Position numbers and translations under genes: made by a program
NCBI GenBank assembly: GCA_019633425.1
Contig: WSUB01000094.1
Coordinates: forward strand, 101,711-165,710
Length of the DNA: 64,000 bases
DNA from: Tulasnella sp. 424
Taxonomy: Eukaryota; Basidiomycota; Agaricomycetes; Cantharellales; Tulasnellaceae
Direction: 5' to 3'
Shown here: piece by piece, positions 1-11,135 of the stretch
Numbering within the stretch: the first letter of the stretch is position 1
How the letters are laid out: each line of letters begins with the position of its first letter
Notes under the pieces: generated by a model
Databases searched by the model: none
What the model was told of the DNA's origin: nothing
What the model saw: only the letters and a program-made list of their open reading frames with translations

Positions 1-613
1 GTAATGTCTGATTTCATCTTATCCGTGTCTCTTGACATTGCCGAGAGGATGGTATCGGGTTACAACTCCGAGCCGGGGTCAAATCCATCGAGAGTAGGCA
101 ACCTCGGTTGACAACAATCATCAATGCTGCACGTAGAGCACTCTCGAAGGCTCGTTAGAGATTGTCCAACATATTTCCGATAGAATAGTGCATCATTAGA
201 TGATATCTCTTGGTTTCGTGAGTCTGGGGTCTGAGGAAAATCTGACAGGTATGGGCACCGGGAAGAACCCAGTGGTTCGCCATCACATATAAGGTACCTC
301 GGTGAACTTTATACGAGGTCACATGGTACTATTTACATTACGAGACGATATTTCCAATGGACGAATGCGCCGTGGCGCGAGGCCATCATCATGCGAGGGC
401 TGGCTCGGGACCTTGAGTACATCTCACGCGAAAAAGAATTTTTTTCAGTGTCTTCGTCCGAGCTCATTAGCCTAGCCAAGCCTTTCAAGTTGAATTATTG
501 CAAAATGCTTGGCATGAGACTCACATAAGAGTCTACGAGAAGGCAGCGATGGCAGACCACTTGCGGAAGTCCACCTGCTCTCTTTCTAACGACCTTCCCG
601 TTCATTCGACGCC
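1..613. other. Upstream non-coding region
   Basis: I see no supported gene here. The stretch ends in the 5' flank of the BIM1-like gene and must contain its promoter. I could not recognise a reliable copper-response element by eye. Confidence 0.5.
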
Positions 614-1532
614 ATGTTCTCCCTTTCACAAATTATCGCTGTCTCCGCCACCCTTTTCGTCTCTGCTCAGGCTCACTTCACTTTAGACTACCCGCCGGCT
701 CGTGGCCCTTTCGTGGCTGTGAGTCAATCTGTCTTTCCCGTGACACTATCCGCTCGTCGATGCTGATTGACCTTATTACATTAACAGAAAGAGGAGCTCA
801 AGTTTTGCAGTAAGTCCGATTTCGAAACCATACTTGTCTTTCCGTACTGAGATGATTTGCTTCTGGCAGGTGGCTACCCTACCCAATCCAACAACAGGTC
901 CTTGTTCCCAATCAGCAATGGCGTGATCGAGGTCAACAGCCATCATGACTCCGCCACCTGTGAGTTGGAAAGTTGCCGCCACTACACATCTGACTTGGGA
1001 CCTTTGAAACTGACTATCTTATAAATATCTTAGTTGTTGCCCTCATCTCTTTCGATGCTGATCCTCAGAACTTTGAGGACTTCAATCACACGGACGCTGG
1101 ACAGCAGATCCCGCTCCTGAAGCCATTCCTTCAGCTTAAAGGTCCTGGCGAGCTCTGTGTGCCAGTTGACGTTAGCGCCCTGGGCATTAACGGAGTTGGC
1201 CCCGGAACGAATGCAACGATTTTGATTCAATTCGTTGGTGGTGACGGCTCTCTCTATCAGGTAAACGACCAGATTGTCCGTTGTTTGTCACGTTACTAAC
1301 ACTTCGCCATGTCTTGCCCCAGTGCTCCGACGTCACTCTCACAAACGATACCAGTGTTACGGCTCCCTCTTGCACAAACGGTACCACTGTCACTGCTATC
1401 TCGACGACCAACACTTCGACGACTTCTACGGCTGGCGCAAGTGCAACCCCGACGAACGGAGCCGAGCTCCTTCGTCTCTCACCCGTGGCCGTGTTGGCGT
1501 TTGCGGGTGCACTCTTCGCGGCTGCCCTCTAA
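614..1532 (+). CDS. BIM1/X325-like secreted, GPI-anchored copper-binding protein
   Basis: Five exons (614-718, 788-809, 870-959, 1034-1260, 1323-1532) give 217 residues. Residues 1-20 form a signal peptide ending SAQA, so the mature protein begins with His21 (HFTLDYPPARG). An N-terminal His is the hallmark of LPMO-like His-brace copper proteins, and the HFTLDYP start is typical of the X325/BIM1 family. A second His pair lies in NSHHDS. The middle has Cys residues expected to form disulfides. The Ser/Thr-rich tail (residues about 160-195) ends in a hydrophobic stretch without a charged end, as in GPI-anchored proteins. Family members bind copper but do not cleave polysaccharide, and Cryptococcus Bim1 helps import copper under starvation. 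The location is inferred to be plasma membrane or cell wall. The gene converges on a copper-fist regulator. The family is clear; the exact role is inferred. Confidence 0.9.
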
Positions 1533-2145
1533 TCTCCTTCCAGAACATTGTTTTACATTATTGGACCCTGTACATATCTTCAAGCCTCTGGCTTCTTTGC
1601 GATCAGATCGGAATTATTTCCTGCGTGATCTCGCTTGGCGTGCTTCGTCGGCTCGGAAAATAATGATTTAAGCTTAACGCACTGGTCATCTAGCCGAATG
1701 CCTGCAGATAACTGGCACAAGCTGGAGAGTACCTTGAGGATGCATGAGAGGCGGCCGAGATTTTTCCTTTGCACGTGCGGTAGAAGCGAGGGACATAACG
1801 TTATGTAATCGGGTTCTAATTTGGCGCCCTGGCCGAAGAAATAAGTACAACAACTGCCCAAAATCGAAGTCCATACACGAAGCTCCCACCGAAAACCCAG
1901 AAACGAAGAACACAGCGAATAAGAAAAAATACATAAGGAGGTTTTCACAGGAGGTCAATACCTTTATGCGATCGAGCACATGATTTTTTGGGGTTTATTG
2001 GAATGCAGGGACACGATGGGAAGGTTGCATGATGCACCCAACTGTCTCGCGTCCCAGACTCAAAGTTTGCGCGCGCCCGCTTTCGCAAGGCAGAGAATCC
2101 AGAGATCCGAATCAAGCGGACAATGTGGCGAAGTGGCGATCGAAC
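1533..2145. other. Intergenic region between convergent copper genes
   Basis: This holds the 3' flanks of the BIM1-like gene (+) and the copper-fist gene (-). Open frames in it are short and unlike any family I know, so I call no gene. Confidence 0.5.
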
Positions 2146-3395
2146 TCATCGACAGCCATTGCAGTCATCGCCGCATCGACAAGTGTCTGGAGGGCAGCCA
2201 CATCGGCCGCCGCAGCAAGTCAGCGGCGATAGGCGCACCAAGCCGGATTGGAAGCCGGCAGCGTCGTTTCGTAATGCTGTCGAGGAGTACGTTGTGGTGT
2301 CGAGCGAGAAGGACGAGATGTCCCGGCCAACCGTGGAACGGGAGAACGGGCTCCGTGGGGCCGGTGGTGGGGGTATTGATGCGGCGGACCGCGCGATGAG
2401 CTCCTGTGTAGCTGATACACGGGGTTGGCTGGTTCTTCTATCACTCGAAGTCTCGAAGCCGCTCGTCGGTCGCGGAGCCGCGGACCATGGCTCTTGAGTA
2501 TATCCGCCACCAGTGTGATAATCCGGACTCGGAAGTTTACTTGAGGAGAAGTATGATGTGGGGGATGAGCAGAACGAAGGCGTTGAGCTGCCTGAATTCA
2601 CGGATAATGAAGCTCGATGGGACGATTGAACCGGTGACTCCGTGGGTCGAACATCGCCGAATGCGTTCCAGCTTGCATAAACTGGGGAAGAAGCGTGGTA
2701 TAGAGTTCTGCGTGGTGAGGCATTTGAATGCCACGTGGGGCTCCCAGAAGAAGACGCGGTCGAACAGTCTGACGAAGGGCTACCCCGTCCAGGTGGGCTG
2801 GCAGTTGAGTCTGGAAGAAACATACATCAGAAACTTGTGCTGATGGAGCAATCTCGGAAAGCTTGTGCATACCTCGTTGCATGTCGGGGCTTGAGGGAAT
2901 GTGGACGTCCATGCCATCTCGAAGCATGTCCTTCAAGCCATTGGGGAAGGCTGGGATGGATGGAATTCGTCTAGGGGCTGCGAGAAAGCGAATCAATACC
3001 AATTCAGATGATTGAATCAAATGTTGCGGACTAACCGGTCTTCCGTCCTGCCGGCCATGGGACAGGAGCTTGTGGTTCGGGTCGCTCGTCACAGATGCAC
3101 TTCACATGCAACTTGCGGAGCTTGCGACGTTCACGACAGCGTTCGCATTGAGAGACTGGACGCCCTTTCTTTCGGATTTCGAATAGAGGTCGGTCGACAT
3201 GAGAGCAAGATGAGGATCGGTGGCCTTGTATGCAGCTTGCACTATGGGCGTCATGCGAGTCAATATCTTACGAACACTTCGCTTTTGGCTACAGTACATA
3301 CCAGGCAAACTTTTGTCCGTTGTAAACCACCTGCAGACAGGAGCGAAATGTCTAAGCAATGATTGTCGTCACCATCGGCAGTAGTTGCTCACCAT
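2146..3395 (-). CDS. Copper-fist DNA-binding transcription factor (Cuf1/Mac1/Ace1 type)
   Basis: Five exons on the minus strand (3393-3395, 3302-3330, 3036-3241, 2873-2977, 2146-2810) join in frame to 335 residues. The first exon holds only the ATG. The joined N-terminus begins MVVYNGQKFACASC, followed by IQGHRSSSCSHVDRPL, KKGRPVSQCERCR and HVKCIC. This is a complete copper fist: zinc Cys/His ligands, then the RGRP-like minor-groove hook (KKGRP). The middle is Ser/Pro-rich. The last ~24 residues are Cys-rich (CCGGRCGC, then CRCGDDCNGC), matching the copper-sensing cluster of Cuf1/Mac1-like activators. Such factors switch copper uptake or detoxification genes in the nucleus. The protein is short for the family and has a single C-terminal Cys cluster. 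The stop is the TGA directly after the last Cys-Arg. Confidence 0.92.
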
Positions 3396-3930
3396 TGCTA
3401 AGCAGATACGAGTCCGGAGGGGGGAGATGGAAAAGAGGGAGTCGATGTGCTTCGAAGGATGCCCGATGGAGTCCTGTTTTATCTGTTTTCAGACTCTGGC
3501 TGGCCAAGGAAGCACCTCCGAGCCACATTCGGAGATTCATTGGAATGGAGAATCGTGGCGCTGGTCCTTCGGAGAATCTGACAGGTGCCGAACTCAAAAT
3601 GGAGATGGCTTCGCGAAGCACCACCGCATCGGCAGTTCAGCAAATAGGACGGTGGAAAAGCTCATAATTAGATCGAGGGACGCGGAGAGATGGTTTTCGG
3701 GTCAGTTATGACGGGAGATATGCAGAGGCATATCAGGACAGCAGATAACGCAACCCGCGCGGGGGGGGGGGCCAAAAACGAGGAATTACCGACTCAATCC
3801 CGAAGACGCAGTCGACGTTCAAGGCGAAACTCAAAGGGTACACACATTACAAGAGGGAAACAGAACATAGCGAAGAAGAAGCGAAGCATCCCAAGACTAT
3901 GGCGAATGCTTTAGACACGGTCTCGGAACC

Positions 3931-6894
3931 TCACCACGCAGCATCCGGATCGTCACCCGCATCGTAATTTTCCGCCACGTGGTAATTGTCCGGACCCGAG
4001 TCGCCCGGCCCTTTTCCATCGCCTCCTGCTGCCACGTTGCCATCGGTCGCCTGAATGGGCATCTCAGTGTCTTCATCGAGATTATCCATGCTTCCTCCAG
4101 CACCAGGACCCGTGTCGGACGATCCAGACGCTGCGTTGTCAACCTGCCAGGCGACGGTTACCGGCCCTGCTCCTGGAATAATTGTTCCCTTTGAAAGTGC
4201 CTGATGAGAGAAATATGCAAAAGTGCCGCACGGTAAAGGAGAAACCTTGGATAAGCGTCTTGGAAAAAGGCGCAGGGCCGACCCATGGGAATGCCGTTCT
4301 GCAGACAGTTCGGAAGACGCACCATTTCTGCGCCTGCTCGGGACTTAAATAACACCACAACATCGCCAGCCGGCCCGGTCGTCGAGATATTGTCTACGTC
4401 TCCTATGGCCTAATTGTAGTAATAGGACCGGATCGATGTGCAATAATCGGGCAGGGTGACCGAGAAGTGGCGAATATCGTCGTGCAAGAAGTGTGAGGGG
4501 CGACGTGAGGCAAACAACAGAAGTGCTCTGTGCTCACCTGAAACCATTGCTTGACAGAATCAATTTTCTCCGGGTCAGCGCCTGCGCTTCCGAGCTTCAC
4601 CAGCAGCTTTCTCGGCCTGAGATCGAGCTTCATATTGGGACCCCCGCCTCTGAAGCCTGCTCCTGGCCCCCCGCCTCGAGCTCTCGGTGCGAAAAACGAT
4701 CCCCGACCCCTCCCCCGACCCCGGCCACGTCCGCGAGGGGTAAATCCTCGGAACGATGAAGATGCGTGCGGAGGGGCAGACTGCTGAGCTCCAGCTTCGG
4801 GATTCATCGGATCGATTCCAAGACTTGATGCCTAAATGGCGATCAGAAATTTCCGTTGAGCAAAGTTCGCGGAGTACTGTACTTCGAAAAGGTAGAACCG
4901 TCTTACCTCGGCGCGGAGTGATGCAAGACGAGCCTTGAGAGCTTCATAATTGTTATCAGCACTATTGTTGGCATCACCGCCGGACTCCTCCAGTGCGCTG
5001 GTTCCCGAGCGAGTTTCCAACTCTTTGTCCAAACGGTCTCTCTCGGCAGCCGCCGGGTCTGTCGGCGTTACCGAGGAAGAAGATGCAGGCGCAACTGTCG
5101 CAGGGAGCGGTTCCGCCGACATAGGTTTGCTCAGGTCTTTGTCTAATTGTCGGAGCTTTACGATGATCTCCTTCTTCCGTTCTGGCGTCGCCGTGGAAGC
5201 CTCTTCCAGGAGCTTCTTCTGCTCATCGAGCTTCGATCGCCGACTCGCCGCTATAGAGTCTGTGGATGTCGCTGTTGACAGTATTCCGGAAGTACTTGGC
5301 TTACTTGAAGCGTTGAATACCACCGACGAAGACGGTTTCGCCGTATTTGTCTTGTCGAAGGACGTTGGGTCGTTTGCGATGACCTTGGCACCAGCAGCTC
5401 CCCCGTAGACTGGGTTATGCCAGAATACTTTAGCGAACTTGTTCCCCCAAGGAGCATCTTGAGACCGTATCGCCGCATTCGCCTCTTTATGATCTGAGAA
5501 CGTGACCAGCGCCTGCTTTCCCCTTCGGTTTAATAGCACCTTGGAAATAGTTCCAAACCTCTGGAACCACTCCGTTACGCCCTCCTCCGACAGGTTCGCT
5601 GGAGGAATCTTGTCAACTACGATCGTGGTCACGCCAGCATGTTTAGGGGGGCCGCCTCTCCTGCGCCCAGCACCTTCCGCGCCGCTGTATGAAGCGACCC
5701 CGTTTCTCATCGCAACACCGTTCGCCATTGAATGAGACGAGCCAGAAGCACCGTTAAGACCGGACGGTCCAGCTCCAGGTGGTGGTCCATCCATCTCCAC
5801 GCCAACCATCGCATCGCCTGACTGTGCATCGGGTCCGCCAACAACGGGTATTGGCTGTTGGTCTGGCGTCACATCCACCATATCTGCGTCACGATCCAAG
5901 TTCGTCCGACGACCGCCCCTCCCGCCTCCGTCAAAGTTGCCCATGCCTTGCCCCATCATGAAAGACATGGCGAGGTCCGGAGGCATCATCATGCCCATAG
6001 GGAAAGCCGCAGGGTTCATCATTCCGTTAGGAAGGAATGGCATGTTCGCGCCAACGATGGGATTGGGACCATGACTGTACTTGCAGAAATCGCCCCGTCT
6101 GCAATGGCCCTTATCTATTCATTGCGAGCGTCAGCATATGTATTCGACTTTGAACGGTCGAGCAGCACGTACTGAAGAAGTCGTAGCAAATCTTCACCGG
6201 CCCTCCACCGCTTGCTCCTGGCGGTCTTTGGCCAAACCCGCCCATCATGTTCGAACGTCGAGAGCCGTGCCCGGTTTGATCAAAGGTTTCAATTTGGTAG
6301 CTCGACGGTGCTGCTGTCGATACGTCTTGGTCGATATCCATCCTTTGCCTTGTCGAACGCCGTGCCGCGTCCGTATCCCGTTCGTCGGTTGATTCCAGAC
6401 TTCGCTTTCGACTTCGCGGTTGAGAAGGAGGTTGGCCAGGGGTGCTATGACGGGTGGAAATACGGGAGGGGAAGGTGGACGCGGGTACATTGAGAGTCGA
6501 AGGTCCAGCAGGGCCAGAACTTGCAAGGTACGACTTGTTTTGCACGGTCGAAAGGAGGAGGGAAACGAATTTGGGGGTTTCTGACAAAGAGCTATAAATC
6601 CCGTCTGCGTGGAGCATATCAGCTTGAAGATACCGACCTTGTATAAATTCCTTTAGTTGGTCCTCCACGAAGGCATGGAGCGCCTCCATGTTCGAAATTT
6701 CTGATATTTCATTCTTCAACACTGCAATAATGTATTCTGCCAGAGTGTTTGGGTCTGCATCACATCTGACAGAGATGGTACAAAGGGTCAGAAGGAAGGT
6801 GTGTAACTCGATGTTGCGGTGAGGCTCACATTGGTTCGAGCGTCGTAACAAGCCATGACTGAAGCTGCTGCTCGCTTGGAATCTCCAAATACAT
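3931..6894 (-). CDS. RBM26/RBM27-like RNA-binding protein (PWI-like, CCCH finger, two RRMs)
   Basis: A multi-exon minus-strand gene. Exon 1 (6830-6894) reads MYLEIPSEQQLQSWL and splices into LEPICDADPNTLAEY, which matches the PWI-like start of human RBM26/27. The continuation QETPKFVSLLLSTVQNKSYL is recovered by removing an intron after FIQ. A CCCH finger (C-x8-C-x5-C-x3-H: CYDFFNKGHC, CRRGDFCKYSH) spans an exon junction near 6060-6180. The first RRM (TTIVVDKIPPANLSEEGV...ALVTFSDHKEA) lies near 5420-5640. After a coiled-coil stretch and an Arg-Gly run comes a second RRM beginning LDLRPRKLLVKL, completed by the AIGDVDNI and VVLFKSRAGAEM exon. An acidic tail ends at TGG-TGA. The human proteins and fission yeast Rmn1 work with Mtr4-like helicases in nuclear RNA surveillance, so a similar nuclear role is inferred. 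Confidence 0.9.
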
Positions 6895-7465
6895 TCCAGC
6901 CCAAGCTAGATTTGTCTTGTTTGAGTACGACTGTCAGTAGATGGTGCCAGTTGCTGTTCCTGGCGGTGGTTGGGAAAGGCGAAATAATCGTAGATTTGAC
7001 TGCCAGCGATTGGTCAGCTTTCCCAGTGTTCTCCTGTTCATGCCCTACTGAGACAATCTCCCACATTCCTCATCAATCCCCTATTGGAACTCTTATATAA
7101 GTATCGCGAACTGTAGATCGCCTTCTCAATGGGACGAGTACGACGATAGCCTGACAGCCAAGACTGGTTTGGAGGTTGGGAAATTCATTCGGTGACGTCG
7201 ACGAGACGGTTGTGTAAGCTTTCCCATCGGCTTCTCCTCCCGCGGCCTGCTTGTGTCGCAGCAACTGTTGGCCTCCACATGAACGCGTCCACATGGTCGT
7301 CTTAGTGCCAGAGTGCAGCGCCATGGCTTCGAACGGGCGTCTACGAGATGCTTTCGTGTTCTTTAGTCATCCTCCACTGGTGCGTGCATGCTGTAAGTCC
7401 TCAAAAAGCCGCCTCGAAACTCTGTATCCGACACCTCGCATCTCTCATTCACCAGAACTGCAAGG
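6895..7465. promoter_or_regulatory. Divergent promoter region (RBM26-like / serine dehydratase)
   Basis: This 571-bp interval separates two divergently transcribed genes and must contain both promoters. I could not identify specific elements. Confidence 0.5.
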
Positions 7466-8904
7466 ATGGATCACTTATGGACAGAGACACCACTTGTGTA
7501 TTCCAAGTATGCATCTGATCGTTTGAATTGTGATGTCTACTTGAAGCTGGAGGTACCGTCCATTGTCTTGGAAACGGTCGGAATGATGTCCACCAACGCA
7601 TTGTCCATCTCACAGAATCTGCAAAATATGCACTCATTCAAATACCGAGGCATATCAATGTTTGCTCAAGAGGCACTCAAGGCCCATGGGCCCTCGGCTC
7701 ATCTTGTCGTGGCATCCGGTGGGGACCAGTCTGTCACGAATTAGGGGCTTTACTGACTCTTCCGTAACACTTGCAGGGGGCAATGCAGCGTACGCTGCGT
7801 GTGGCGTCGCCTTCGCTCTTCGGATGAAATGTACAGCGTTCGTCCCATTGAAGTCGGCCTCTGTCAAGCCGCTTCTAGAGGCCTACGGAGCAACAGTCCA
7901 GGTTGGCGGCGAGACCTTCCAAGAGGCCTTGAATAAGGCCAAGGAGGCTGTTGCCAGTGATCCAAGCGCGTGAGCCCTTCGTTGCATCGAGATATTGGAG
8001 ATCACGAGCGTTGAGCATGCGCCTTTTTGCAGCGTTCTTGTGCCGGCGTACGACCACCCAACGCTATGGAGAGGGCACTCATCGCTCATCAAGGAAGTGT
8101 CTAAGCAACTCCCAAGCGCCAGTCCCAAACCAGATGCTATTGTATGCGCTGTGGGCGGAGGGGGACTCCTTGCTGGAATCATTCTAGGATGCCAGGACGT
8201 TGGTTGGGACGAGGGTGAGACGGGTTTGGTCTCTCCGCGTCGGATTCATCCCATTAACTTAGCCCCAACGTTCTCCCGTAGTCCCAATACTCGGAATGGA
8301 GACCCAGGGTTCCAATTGTTTTTACCAGAGCATGCTTGCGAACCGGACCGCGTCGCCTAACTCCTCTGCGCTCGGCAACTCCTCGGACACCAGGCAAGAT
8401 CAAGAGTATCAAGTGAAAGTCTCACATCTCCACCAACTGACTTCCAAGGCGCTCTGCCTGGGAGCGACTTCCCCAACTGCAGGTGCAGTGCGATTCGCTT
8501 TGGATCGGCGGGGTCCAGTGAACTGCATATGCACGACGGACGAGATGAGTATGAAAGCTGCAATAGACTATCTGAGTAAGCTCCTTTGCTGTCGAGCTGT
8601 GCATTCGGAATCATGCTGAAGATTCTGGTTTGAAATAGACGAACAAAAGCAGCTAGTTGAATTGGCTTGCGCAACCGCTTTAGTGCCAGCATACGACGCT
8701 CGGATCCTCAAGTCCGTGGGCGTGCTGCAAGACTCCCAAGCCGGAGAAAATAAGCGACCTCTCGTCGTGTTCGTTGTTTGCGGAGGGGCCAATGTGAACC
8801 TCGATGACATGGTGGGTTACAGCCAGATACTGAAAGACTTCGAGAAGACTGGCAAGGATCCATATTCTGAGCCGTTCTGGTTGGACGGAGCAATTGTATC
8901 CTAG
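7466..8904 (+). CDS. L-serine/L-threonine dehydratase (PLP-dependent, fold type II)
   Basis: Deaminates serine to pyruvate and threonine to 2-oxobutyrate in the cytosol. Exon 1 (7466-7552) reads MDHLWTETPLVYSKYA...YLKLE and splices to NLQNMHSFKYRGIS, where Lys38 in SFKYRG is the PLP Schiff-base lysine. The phosphate-binding motif ASGGNAAYAA is restored across the next junction (donor gtgggg). The Gly-rich loop VGGGGLLAG follows. Later exons give VPILGMETQGSNCFY, LTSKALCLGATSPTAG and finally ELACATALVPAYDA and VVFVVCGGANVNLDD. Length and motif order fit fungal CHA1/mammalian SDS-type enzymes. The linker near NRTASPNSSALG is unusually Ser/Asn-rich, and the segment usually rich in acidic residues after AIDYLS is short. 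Regulation is not visible. Confidence 0.9.
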
Positions 8905-11135
8905 TACCAATAGATGAATGCTATCGGAATTACTCGTTTAATTACTTTCAACCTAAACCGAGGTCCCATGACCGGAATGGATTCGTTAGCGAAGAGGATT
9001 CGACCGGATCGAAGCAAAATGCGGTGGGGTGAGAGGGCGTCCGACAAGCTCAGTATTGAGACCACAAACTCAATACCAAAGCTTCTGGGAAGGAGTATTG
9101 GGGACACTCCATCTCACATCCCTCCCTTGACACTGCGAAGGAGAATAACCGCGGCTCAGTTGTATCAGATTGCAATTCAAAGACGGGCGTGCAGGAACTG
9201 TGGCCATTACACTCCTCTCATCGCACGGGCTCAATCTGTCTTCGGAGTATTCTGGACAAGGACTACGTATCTGACCCTGCGAGTAAGTCCGACCGGCGGG
9301 GCGTCCGGAGGGCAAGGCTACCGTTATTCGCCCCCAGTCGAGGAGATATCCGGATTCCGTGAGTGCCATTCTGAGAGCCGTCGGGAGGTCGGGAGGTTGG
9401 GACCCTGGGGCCTTGACTTCGTTATCAGGCATGAGCGTTATGAGCCGAGGATATCGGCGAGTAGAAGTCCCGACGATGTTCCATGAGCATCACCGAGCAA
9501 ATGGTCGGTACACACACCTGAGGAACATCATGTGAGACGAACGAATGGTACAGGTCGTCGGTGAAAGAGCCCATATTGCTGACCTGCCCAATGGGAAAGG
9601 AAGCCGAGAATTGGCCTGGATGTAATGTGGAAGGGGAATCCATCAAGGACGCTTTGCATCATGCAGGGGCTTCAAAGACCGCCAAGAACGGGATATCAAG
9701 TTCTCTCATGTATGCGCACAGCTTCAAAGAAGCCAGGGCCAATGTACACTTCTGCAATATCGATGGAGCTTCCCAAACTCGGTGGTATCTCACGGGGATA
9801 ACCCCCCCTGTAAGCTCTTGACGTCAATTAGGAGGACCAAGATAACCAACCTAGGTAACAAGTCCGATTTACCATGCGGCATAAAGTAAATACAACGGCT
9901 CTAAGCTCCAAAATGGTCTCACCACGGACTCTGACAGCCCGTTAGAGACGGGGGACTGCAGGCGCAGGAGAACTTCTCGTGGTTTGTTCCGGTGGCACAG
10001 CTGACAAACGGCGGAAGACTTTTGCTCGATCTCCGCCTCCTCTCGCCTCACGAACGAGGTCCAAAAATGGGTATTTCGGTACCTGTTGGGGCAGCTTCAA
10101 ACTTCGTTGTGCTCTCTCATTGCATGCACGCCTCTTGCCGAAATACTCGACCAGTCGCTGAAGGATAAAACGTAGATGCGGAACCCACACGATGCAAGAC
10201 CAGGCCCGAGCGGACCGAGCCCACGCTTCGCAGCACCGTTTACACAACATCCTCAAGAATTCGAACACGAATGACGCATTAGGAGAAAGCTGGCCATTAT
10301 CTCTCTTCTAATCACAGTCTCGTGACGAGAGGCGTGCGATCGTGACCTCCGAACCAACCCGAATCATTGGTGGCTGACTGGGTAAAGATTCTACCAACCG
10401 GCGTTTACAACAATCGATTTGCCTAACATGGATAATAGGTAGGAGCGGTCAATTCCATCCTACCACAGCTCCAAATAGATCCCCAGTGATTCTGCCATTT
10501 AGCCGATGCGTTCCGCTGGGGTGCAGCATGGTTTAGGTCAACCAAATCCGAATTCGGACATAGGCTTATGGTATTGTGGCTAAAATGGCTCGCACGGATA
10601 CTTGGGATCTCGGGACCGTTTGCATCCGCTACTCTGAGAGCGCGCTATCCGCTATTTTCAGGTCGATCGAGGAGGATGATCCAGGGACCTCTGGCCTTTG
10701 TGGTGTCCTTGGCCTTACGCACACTGGGGCACCGCATGGGGATTGACTTCTTTCCACCAATCAGATTTCGTACCACAATCGGTCGAGCCGGAGGTAGAAC
10801 TCCCCAAATCGGATCGCATACCGTTTGTGTGAAAATAAGCGGAAAACACTTGACCACCTTCACGGTTTCGTAGAAGATCCCCAGCGGCACACACTGCATC
10901 CGAAGCAGGACAGGGGAGCCAGGCCCACAAGCACAAGAAAGGAAAAGGTTCACCCCCAAACCTTTGACAAGAACGCACGAACTCGCGAATGAAGCGTATT
11001 TGGCGTATTTAACCTCGGAGCCTGTCGACCTTGACAAATTCTCCAGGCAGAGCTCGGTTCCCCTCAGTTCTCCTTCCCTCCCCCCCGCATTCCCCAGAGT
11101 CCCTCGATCACTTAACCGTCTCGAAAGCAGCTACT
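8905..11135. other. Gene-poor intergenic region
   Basis: About 2.2 kb without a recognisable gene. Open frames on both strands (for example + 8914-9486 and - 9942-10268) have no motif I know and no clear spliced partners. Just before the sugar-transporter ATG (about 11066-11100) there is a C/T-rich tract, common in fungal core promoters. Confidence 0.5.

Noticed and set aside
40..115. tRNA-like words (gccgag, ggggtcaaatcc)
   Set aside because: The T-stem and acceptor stem do not pair.
3760..3775. G-run (and others near 48858 and 51660)
   Set aside because: Simple homopolymers; no repeated G-tract pattern needed for a confident G-quadruplex.
6825..6840. ggttcga, a tRNA B-box-like word
   Set aside because: Lies in the first exon of the RBM26-like gene and no cloverleaf surrounds it.
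8914..9486. 190-codon plus-strand frame
   Set aside because: No motif, odd composition and overlapping frames of similar length on the other strand; looks like chance.
9942..10268. Minus-strand frame rich in Arg and Cys
   Set aside because: No recognised domain and no splice partner.
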